Source: an uncultured Veillonella sp. (GTDB lineage: Bacteria > Bacillota > Negativicutes > Veillonellales > Veillonellaceae). From it: DNA of 10,295 nucleotides. Shown piece after piece: positions 4,982 to 10,295 of this stretch. A program made the position numbers and the translations under genes. Location: positions 1 through 10,295 of the forward strand of contig USAV01000069.1 of assembly GCA_900552715.1 (NCBI GenBank), given 5' to 3'. The notes beneath the pieces are model-generated. The model made no database searches, was not told where the DNA came from, and saw nothing but the letters and a program-made list of their open reading frames with translations. Position 1 is the first letter of the stretch. Every line of letters starts with the position of its first letter.

Positions 4982-5722
4982 TTACTCACTTGCTTCTACA
5001 AGTGCTTTTGTATAAGGATGTACCGCTTCTTTAAGCCGTTTTGATTCGATGATTTCAACGATGTGTCCGTCTTTCATAACCATGATTCGGTCTGTTACGG
5101 CTTGTAAAAGTCCTATATCATGGCTAACGAATACGTAGCCAAAGGGTTGTTCCTGATGTAGTTTTTGTAATAGATCTAATACTAGCTTTTGGTTCACCGC
5201 ATCAAGGGCAGATGTTGGTTCATCAAAAAGTACTAGTTTTGGATGCATCAACATAATTCGGGCCAGTACAACGCGTTGCAACTGACCACCACTTACTTCA
5301 TGAGGATACTTTTGAACAATCGATTCCGGTAGATCTACATGTTGAATCCATTTGCATATGTCTTCTTTTGCAGACGCTTCATCCATAAGACCATAATTGA
5401 TATACGGCTCCAACATAAATGCTTCTAAGTTCATCCGTGGTGGAATGATTGCCAAAGGATTTTGAAACATCATCTGCATGGATTGATAAATATCTCTATG
5501 GTTTTGGATAGATGTAACATCCTCTCCGAATAGCCGTATAGTACCTGAAGTCGGTTTTTCTAGCATTGCAATCAGTCTAAGAAGGGTACTCTTACCAGAA
5601 CCACTGCCGCCAGCAATGCCTACGCGTTCATTCGGCGCTACAGAGAAGGATACGTCATTTACGGCATGAACCGTATGATGGTGGTTCGTATATTGTTTAC
5701 ATACATGCTCAACTTGAATCAT
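4982..5722 (-). CDS. ABC transporter ATPase, second subunit (NikE/DppF-type)
   Basis: This is a 246-aa cytoplasmic ATP-binding subunit of the nickel/dipeptide importer class. Visible motifs are Walker A GGSGSGKST (38-46), Q-loop glutamine 87 (FQNP), signature VSGGQ (143-147), Walker B LVLFDE (163-168) followed by PTSALD, and the H-loop histidine 201. All catalytic motifs are intact. It pairs with the ATPase encoded just upstream, whose stop is one base away from this ATG, so translation is probably coupled; the ribosome binding site is weak. Being shorter than typical OppF or DppF and lacking a long C-terminal extension fits the nickel/metallophore branch better than the oligopeptide branch, but substrate cannot be read from an ATPase. 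Confidence 0.93.
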   Translation of the reverse strand: MIQVEHVCKQYTNHHHTVHAVNDVSFSVAPNERVGIAGGSGSGKSTLLRLIAMLEKPTSGTIRLFGEDVTSIQNHRDIYQSMQMMFQNPLAIIPPRMNLEAFMLEPYINYGLMDEASAKEDICKWIQHVDLPESIVQKYPHEVSGGQLQRVVLARIMLMHPKLVLFDEPTSALDAVNQKLVLDLLQKLHQEQPFGYVFVSHDIGLLQAVTDRIMVMKDGHIVEIIESKRLKEAVHPYTKALVEASE

Positions 5723-5723
5723 A

Positions 5724-6491
5724 CTACACCACTTTCATTACGGAATCTAACAATACACGAGTATACTCGTCTTTTGGATGGTTTATAACCGCTTCAGTAG
5801 GTCCTACCTCAACGAGCTGACCTTTATTCATGACACCAATACTATTTGCAATGCGTGCTGCAGCCTTGATGTTATGTGTTACGATGACTACCGTTGCACC
5901 AAGGGCTTGTGTCACTTCTCGTAATAGATCCAATACAGAAGACTGCACGAGTATATCTAAGGCGCTAGTCGGTTCATCGGCAAATACGATGCTTGGCTTC
6001 AAGATAAGGCTCAATGCTATCGCTAATCGCTGCTGCATACCACCGCTCAACTGGAATGGATAAGACTGTAAGATACGGTCTCCCCCATCGAGATGAACGA
6101 GATCAAGCATATCGATAATGCGGCTAGCATCATAGCTTTCACCATGAGCACGGAACAGATCCTTGAAGTGATTTTCTACGGTCCGATTCGGATTTAGATA
6201 GGCACTAGGATTTTGAAATATCATAGAAATTTCTGTACCACGCAATTGGCGCCAATCTCCATCACTCAAGGTAGAAATGTCGATGCTATTTAACAAGATT
6301 TGACCAGTTATATCAGCTTGTTTCAACATGCCAAAGGCGGCACGAACTAACGTAGATTTACCAGATCCGCTTTCACCAACGATAGCAAAGACCTCACCAT
6401 TGGGCACGGAGAAGGATACATCGCGTACCGCTTGCTCCGCACCATATGAAATTGTAACCTTATCAAATACAATGCAATCCGATTTATTCAA
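5724..6491 (-). CDS. ABC transporter ATPase, first subunit (NikD/DppD-type)
   Basis: This is a 255-aa ATP-binding subunit with Walker A GESGSGKST (39-47), Q-loop glutamine 93 (FQNP), signature LSGGMQQR (148-155), Walker B SIVFADE (167-173) and H-loop histidine 206. The start is TTG at 6491, read inside the end of the binding-protein gene (8-nt overlap). AAAGGA lies upstream and no ATG is available nearby. It should form a heterodimer with the ATPase at 4982-5722 and energise the two permeases. The second half of the pair begins one base after its stop. Confidence 0.93.
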   Translation of the reverse strand: MNKSDCIVFDKVTISYGAEQAVRDVSFSVPNGEVFAIVGESGSGKSTLVRAAFGMLKQADITGQILLNSIDISTLSDGDWRQLRGTEISMIFQNPSAYLNPNRTVENHFKDLFRAHGESYDASRIIDMLDLVHLDGGDRILQSYPFQLSGGMQQRLAIALSLILKPSIVFADEPTSALDILVQSSVLDLLREVTQALGATVVIVTHNIKAAARIANSIGVMNKGQLVEVGPTEAVINHPKDEYTRVLLDSVMKVV

Positions 6492-8007
6492 TAGTAGAAT
6501 CCTTTGTTAATAAGTAGTAATCGATAGGATGTACTGGTACATTTTTAACTTTTGTAGTAGATACAACTGTTGCACTTGGATATAACAAGTAGATATCTGC
6601 CACGTCATCAACTAAGATTTGTTGCGCTTGTTTTGCAATATTAGAGCGTTCGTTTTGATCAAATGTTACAGACAATTGGTCGATTAACGCATCTACTTGA
6701 GAATTAGTGTAGCCGCCAATGTTTGCTTTCGCACCAGTTTTGTAGAATAAGCTGAGGAACCAGTAAGGATCGTTTGTAGACATAGTCACTACATTGCGTT
6801 CTACCAAATCAAAACCATCTGTACCAAGTGTATCTACTTCATCAGGGCTTTGTAATTTCTTAAGAGTTACAGCAATACCCGCTTTTTTCAATTCTTGTTG
6901 GATTTCTTCGTATAAGCTTGTGTCTTTACCCCAAATAGCAATGGTAATCGCTAATTCTTTGCCATCTTTTGCATACATGCCGTTTGCATTTTTAGCGTAA
7001 CCAGCTTGAGTCAAGATTTGGTCAGCTTTTGCTACATCTGTCATCGGTTTATTAGCAATCGCATCATAGCCTAAGTTGGCAGATGGCGGGAATGGTGCCG
7101 CCCCTGGTGTAGAGCCATTGCCGATGATTTTAGCCATGGAATCATAGTTAATGATATGAGCAATAGCGGAACGTACAGCTTTATCATGCAATGGAGATGC
7201 TTCTGTGTGGTTTGCTTTCAACATAAACACACGAACGCCAGCAACGTCTTGAATATTGAAACCGTCTTTGAACAAGCTGCGGTTAGCAGAGTCCACTTTT
7301 TGAATTACGTCTACGTCTTTAGATTGCAACGCCATAGCGCGTTTATTGTTGTCTTCAATGTCTTTTACAGTTACGGAATCAAGACCTGGTTTGCCACCCC
7401 AGTAATCTGCGAAGGCTTCCAATTCAATAGTTTCACCTTTTTTGAAAGTAGTGATTTTGTAAGGACCTGTAAGAACTGGTTTAGATGCTACATCCTTAAG
7501 ATCTGCAGTGTCCATGATAACAAAAGCTGGTTCAGTCAAGCTAGATAACAAGGAACCATTAGGTTCTGTTGTTTTAATAATCAAGTTTTGACCATCTACT
7601 GCGATAGATTCAATCTTAACAGCTTTTGCAGAACGAGCACTTTGTTTCATTGTGTACTCGATGGATTCTTTTACCTTTTGTGGCGTCATTGGAGTGCCAT
7701 TGTGGAATTTAACATTTTCACGGATGTGGAATTTCCATGTTGTAGGGTCCACATTTTCCCAAGAGTCTGCTAATTGTGGAGTAAATTTCATATCTGGTGT
7801 TACCGTTGCCAATGTTTCACCAGCGCCGATACGCGTCAATGTCCACGCATCCCACTCGTGAGTTGGGTCTAATGTTTCACCAAACCAATACAAACCAACA
7901 TTCATATGCTTCCCTTGTTTGCCTTGTTTAGCGGTATCACTTCCGCAACCTACCAAGAGAGCTACCATGCACAGCATAGTTAGACATGCTAATAACCAAC
8001 GTTTCAT
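6484..8007 (-). CDS. Lipoprotein substrate-binding protein of nickel/dipeptide/opine ABC importer
   Basis: 507 aa, family SBP_bac_5 (NikA/DppA/CntA type). Residues 1-20 are a lipoprotein signal ending in the lipobox LLVG|C, with the lipidated cysteine at 21. The mature protein starts MNVGLYWFGETLDPTHEWDA and continues through family-typical stretches: ADSWENVDPTTWKFHIRENV, FHNGTPMTPQKV, TGPYKI, and NDPYWFLSLFY near the end. AAAGGAGAAG precedes the ATG. It captures the ligand outside the membrane and hands it to the two permeases encoded upstream. The NDPYWF and YWFGETLDP patterns remind me of the nickel/metallophore group rather than peptide binders. Together with the metal-type operators before the operon I infer metal or metal-chelate uptake, but the ligand is not proven. 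Confidence 0.92.
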   Translation of the reverse strand: MKRWLLACLTMLCMVALLVGCGSDTAKQGKQGKHMNVGLYWFGETLDPTHEWDAWTLTRIGAGETLATVTPDMKFTPQLADSWENVDPTTWKFHIRENVKFHNGTPMTPQKVKESIEYTMKQSARSAKAVKIESIAVDGQNLIIKTTEPNGSLLSSLTEPAFVIMDTADLKDVASKPVLTGPYKITTFKKGETIELEAFADYWGGKPGLDSVTVKDIEDNNKRAMALQSKDVDVIQKVDSANRSLFKDGFNIQDVAGVRVFMLKANHTEASPLHDKAVRSAIAHIINYDSMAKIIGNGSTPGAAPFPPSANLGYDAIANKPMTDVAKADQILTQAGYAKNANGMYAKDGKELAITIAIWGKDTSLYEEIQQELKKAGIAVTLKKLQSPDEVDTLGTDGFDLVERNVVTMSTNDPYWFLSLFYKTGAKANIGGYTNSQVDALIDQLSVTFDQNERSNIAKQAQQILVDDVADIYLLYPSATVVSTTKVKNVPVHPIDYYLLTKDSTIE

Positions 8008-8028
8008 AACTTCTCCTTTTTGAACATC

Positions 8029-8045
8029 GCCTCTGTGAAAGAGGC
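8029..8045 (-). other. Intercistronic hairpin between permease and binding-protein genes
   Basis: GCCTCT and AGAGGC make a perfect 6-bp stem with a 5-nt loop. An overlapping alternative pairs GTGAAAG with CTTTCAC. It has no U-run. Such hairpins often protect the mRNA 5' end of highly expressed binding-protein genes. Confidence 0.45.
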
Positions 8046-8076
8046 TTTCACCATAAAATATCTATACACAGCTCGG

Positions 8077-8886
8077 TTAGCGAGATACATCGAGGGCATC
8101 GCGCAACGCATCACCAATATAGTTAAATAAAACAACAGTAATAAAAATAGCGAGCCCCGGGTAAATTAGCAGCCACGGCGCCGTTTGTAGAAAATCTCGG
8201 GAGCTCAACAAGATAGCGCCCCACTCCGGATCCGGCGGTTGCACACCGATGCCTATGAGCGAGAAACTGGCTACCAAAATGATGGCATCACCTAGATGTT
8301 GAATAATAACAATCACCAACGGTGGCAATACATTCGGCAGAATATAGCGCCACAGAATTCGTAGGTTTGAAGCACCTGACATACGAGCAAAGGTAATATA
8401 CTCCGCGTGGCGTTCAATCTGTACGAGGCCTCTAGTGATACGGGCATATTCCGCCCATTTCGTAATGCACAAGGAAATGATTACATTTGTAATGCTAGGT
8501 CCCATAATACCGATGAAAGCAATGGCAATCACCATATTCGGAAACCCTAGTACCAAATCAATCAAGCGAGATAACCAACGGTCAATGCTAGGTGTAGAGA
8601 ACCCTGCTAACCCACCAATAGCGATACCGATGGCCCCACTAATGCCAATGATGGTGAAAGCAATCCCTAAAGAGGCTTTACCACCGTACAAAATACGAGA
8701 CCACACATCACGACCGAGTTGGTCTGTACCTAATAGATGGGTACTACTAATGTCTTGTAAGCGGTCCGCGATACTCGTCGTTTCAGGATCAAATGGTGCT
8801 ATATAGGGAGCGCATAAGAAAAATGCGATCCACAGAGCTGCTAATACCAACATAACGTATAAAGTATAAGGCTTTTGTCTATTCAT
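8077..8886 (-). CDS. ABC transporter permease, second subunit (NikC/DppC-type)
   Basis: 269 aa inner-membrane protein. It has an N-terminal membrane helix (YVMLVLAALWIAFFLCAPYI), then the family hallmark LLGTDQLGRDVWSRILYGGK, then five further hydrophobic segments. ILWRYILPNVLPP corresponds to the EAA loop that contacts the ATPases. Its ATG overlaps the end of the upstream permease by 8 nt (ATGAATAG) and AAGGAGG stands 5 nt before it, so the two permeases are made together. Length is normal for the family. It forms the heterodimeric pore with the permease at 8879-9829. Confidence 0.94.
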   Translation of the reverse strand: MNRQKPYTLYVMLVLAALWIAFFLCAPYIAPFDPETTSIADRLQDISSTHLLGTDQLGRDVWSRILYGGKASLGIAFTIIGISGAIGIAIGGLAGFSTPSIDRWLSRLIDLVLGFPNMVIAIAFIGIMGPSITNVIISLCITKWAEYARITRGLVQIERHAEYITFARMSGASNLRILWRYILPNVLPPLVIVIIQHLGDAIILVASFSLIGIGVQPPDPEWGAILLSSRDFLQTAPWLLIYPGLAIFITVVLFNYIGDALRDALDVSR

Positions 8887-9829
8887 AGGAGCCTCCTTTT
8901 ATAGCGGCTCTTCGCTTTGGATTCAGCCAAATACTCAACACATCAATGATGATATTAATCACGATGAACACCATAGTAATCCAAATAATGTAGCCTTGCA
9001 TCAATACATAATCACGAGCCATAATACCTTGCACCATCATGTAACCAATCCCTTTTATAGAGAATACCGTTTCAATAACAGCAGACCCACCTAGCATGGC
9101 GCCCATCGTTACTCCCATCATAGGCAATAACATAAGTCCTACATGGGGGAATATGTAACGAGTGTAGACCATCCATTCTGGCAATCCTAATGCTCGTGCC
9201 CCCTGTACAAAGGGCTGTCGCGAGACTTCTAAAATAGCATTTCGCAATCGACGAATGTAGAGACCACAAATCCATAAAGCAAGGGTTACTGCGGGCAGTA
9301 CATAAGCAGAAAATCCATTGGTATTCGTTACCGACACAAGCTGTAGTTTAACACCAAATAAGTACAGTAATAATAAACCAACCCAGAATCCAGGAATTGC
9401 TAATGCTAAAAATGTAATGACACGAATCCCATGATCAATCCATGAGTCTTGATATTTTGCAGATAACATACCGAGCGGTATGGTCACCACTATCCCCATA
9501 ACAAGAGCTAAGGATACGAGCCCTAAGGTATTAGGCAAGGCGCCTCCAAGAATGGTCACCACTGGTAAAGCATACAGAATAGACTCACCAAAGTCCCCTT
9601 GTACAATTTGACCTAACCAACGTAAGTATTGCTGCCACCAAGGATCATTGAGCCCTAACTGCTCTCGTATCTGCGCAACCACAACTGGATCAGGTGTAGC
9701 CCCTACAAGATTAAACTTCATCGACACGGGGTCGATAGGAGATAATTTTATCAATACAAATGTACCGATGGTCACCACCAATAAAATACCTACAATACTT
9801 GCTAAACGCCGCAGTATTAATCGATACAA
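8879..9829 (-). CDS. ABC transporter permease, first subunit (NikB/DppB-type)
   Basis: This is the first gene of the operon, 316 aa if begun at the TTG at 9829 (protein starting MYRLILRRLASIVGILLVV). An ATG 17 codons upstream (9880) has no ribosome binding site and would add a polar tail unlike the family. The TTG has AGGTGA 4 nt before it, and a short L-R-R-L-A start before the first helix is typical for NikB/DppB. Further marks are the conserved PGFWVGLLLLYLFG, the EAA-like loop YTRYIFPHVGLMLLP and the C-terminal LSIWLNPKRR. It is an inner-membrane pore subunit, co-translated with the next permease. Confidence 0.93.
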   Translation of the reverse strand: MYRLILRRLASIVGILLVVTIGTFVLIKLSPIDPVSMKFNLVGATPDPVVVAQIREQLGLNDPWWQQYLRWLGQIVQGDFGESILYALPVVTILGGALPNTLGLVSLALVMGIVVTIPLGMLSAKYQDSWIDHGIRVITFLALAIPGFWVGLLLLYLFGVKLQLVSVTNTNGFSAYVLPAVTLALWICGLYIRRLRNAILEVSRQPFVQGARALGLPEWMVYTRYIFPHVGLMLLPMMGVTMGAMLGGSAVIETVFSIKGIGYMMVQGIMARDYVLMQGYIIWITMVFIVINIIIDVLSIWLNPKRRAAIKGGSYE

Positions 9830-9870
9830 TACATCACCTGCCTTCTTTATTACAAAATAGCTATATTTAT

Positions 9871-9879
9871 ATTTTAACA
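9871..9879 (-). promoter_or_regulatory. Candidate extended -10 promoter of the ABC operon
   Basis: On the minus strand TGTTAAAAT is an extended -10 with one mismatch. The same string occurs again at 9938-9946, so either could be used. The start would be near 9865 or near 9931. No good -35 box accompanies either. Confidence 0.4.
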
Positions 9880-9896
9880 ATGGTTCAAATTTTTAT

Positions 9897-9916
9897 ATAT
9901 ACCCATATGGGTATAT
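9897..9916. promoter_or_regulatory. Perfect 20-bp palindrome, candidate metal-repressor operator
   Basis: ATATACCCATATGGGTATAT is its own reverse complement. The ATACCC...GGGTAT form resembles operators of CsoR/RcnR-type metal or persulfide repressors. It lies just upstream of a -10 candidate, where it would overlap the -35 region. Confidence 0.6.
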
Positions 9917-9935
9917 TAGAATGATTCTCATTATG
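9917..9935. promoter_or_regulatory. Fur-box-like site
   Basis: TAGAATGATTCTCATTATG matches the 19-bp Fur consensus GATAATGATWATCATTATC at 15 of 19 positions. It directly abuts the palindrome. It lies just after the second TGTTAAAAT, where bound Fur would block transcription. Confidence 0.6.
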
Positions 9936-9954
9936 AAATTTTAACATATATACT

Positions 9955-9980
9955 AAAACGGCCCCTCATGAGAGGAGCCG
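9955..9980 (-). terminator. Terminator of the exported-protein gene at the right edge
   Basis: CGGC-C-CCTC and GAGG-A-GCCG pair around the loop ATGA with one C·A mismatch. On the minus strand TTTT follows. It separates that gene from the ABC operon. Confidence 0.8.
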
Positions 9981-9982
9981 CT

Positions 9983-10061
9983 TCTTATATAACCCTTACA
10001 GTGTCCATGCGAGTGCTTCACCACAGCTCGCATGCCTATCCCACTAGGCTGGACTGTTATA
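9983..10061 (-). other. Structured 3' region, possible three-way junction
   Basis: Between the stop at 10062 and the terminator, the minus-strand RNA can form three adjoining helices: ACAGTCC with GGACACTGT (two bases bulged), GCCTA with TAGGC, and ATGCGAG with CTCGCAT. TATAAC and GTTATA may extend the closing helix. Almost no single-stranded bases remain at the junction. I do not recognise it as a known riboswitch. It may be a 3'-UTR element or a small RNA. Confidence 0.5.
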
Positions 10062-10295
10062 TTATTTTGTATATGCTGTATGTGCTGTAGGTGCTACAGT
10101 GTTAGCAATGATCGCTTTTGCCATGTCGCGATTTACAGGGCGTTCAAAGTACATCGCATGGTTTTGACCATCTTTTGTCCAACCAGCGAGATATACCATT
10201 TTTTCGCCACCTTTGAACGTAACCTTTGTACCGTTTACCTTTTCTGTAGCTGTAACGCGATAATCCTTATGATTACCACTGATATCACCTTTTGT
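10062..10295 (-). CDS. C-terminal part of an exported-protein paralogue, cut by window edge
   Basis: 77 codons plus a TAA are visible; the start lies beyond the right edge. The residues TKGDISGNHKDY, TEKVNGTKVTF, MVYLAGWTKDGQNHAMYF and ERPVN align with the C-terminal half of the protein at 2901-3530 (SGNIAGDYKDY, TEVVNGMMVTY, VYLASW, GQNH, NEPV). It is therefore a paralogue and very likely exported too, although its signal peptide is not in view. The tail here is longer and Ala/Thr-rich (VAPTAHTAYTK). Function unknown. Confidence 0.85.
   Translation of the reverse strand, partial: TKGDISGNHKDYRVTATEKVNGTKVTFKGGEKMVYLAGWTKDGQNHAMYFERPVNRDMAKAIIANTVAPTAHTAYTK

Noticed and set aside
9830..9880. 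ATG start at 9880 for the first permease
   Set aside because: No ribosome binding site, and the extra N-terminus is unlike the family; the TTG at 9829 is better supported.
9983..10061. tRNA or known riboswitch
   Set aside because: The helices do not give a cloverleaf with T-loop or anticodon features, and no conserved riboswitch core that I know is visible.

Overview
The window looks like chromosome of a low-GC, Firmicutes-lineage bacterium. A member of the Negativicutes such as Veillonella is my best guess. The grounds are strong AGGAGG-type ribosome binding sites, intrinsic terminators with U-runs, a classical T-box leader in front of leuA, a Fur-box-like site and small exported proteins. 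The genus is inferred from overall character, not from a database match.

Left part (1-1961, minus strand): leucine biosynthesis. leuA (start 1556) is followed by the first codons of a gene that is probably leuC (start at 16). Upstream of leuA lie a T-box leader with the box AGGGTGGTACCGTG and its terminator, and upstream of those a TTGACA/TACAAT promoter. Between the T-box terminator and leuA sits an unexplained 27-bp imperfect inverted repeat.

Middle part (1999-4980): small accessory genes. They are an orphan 135-aa protein, two small exported proteins (2901-3530 and 3607-4164, minus strand) and a 115-aa plus-strand protein with a CxCxxC tail. The 494-bp gap between the orphan and the exported proteins is the most interesting stretch. 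It has the layout of a type I toxin-antitoxin locus of the Fst/par_pAD1 kind. A short mRNA for a hydrophobic peptide of about 33 aa and a roughly 70-nt antisense RNA run towards each other into a shared bidirectional terminator. A direct repeat at the toxin Shine-Dalgarno/start region and at the 5' end of the antisense RNA gives a second pairing site. The mRNA leader can hide its own Shine-Dalgarno sequence. The expected start codon is ATC, so the toxin is either unusually initiated or decayed.

Right part (4953-9935, minus strand): a complete five-gene ABC importer operon of the nickel/dipeptide/opine class, transcribed permease, permease, lipoprotein binding protein, ATPase, ATPase. Its upstream region holds a perfect 20-bp palindrome and a 15/19 Fur-box-like site, which points to metal or metallophore uptake under metal control. 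The right edge (10062-10295) is the C-terminal end of a paralogue of the exported protein at 2901-3530. A folded three-way-junction-like sequence and a terminator follow it.
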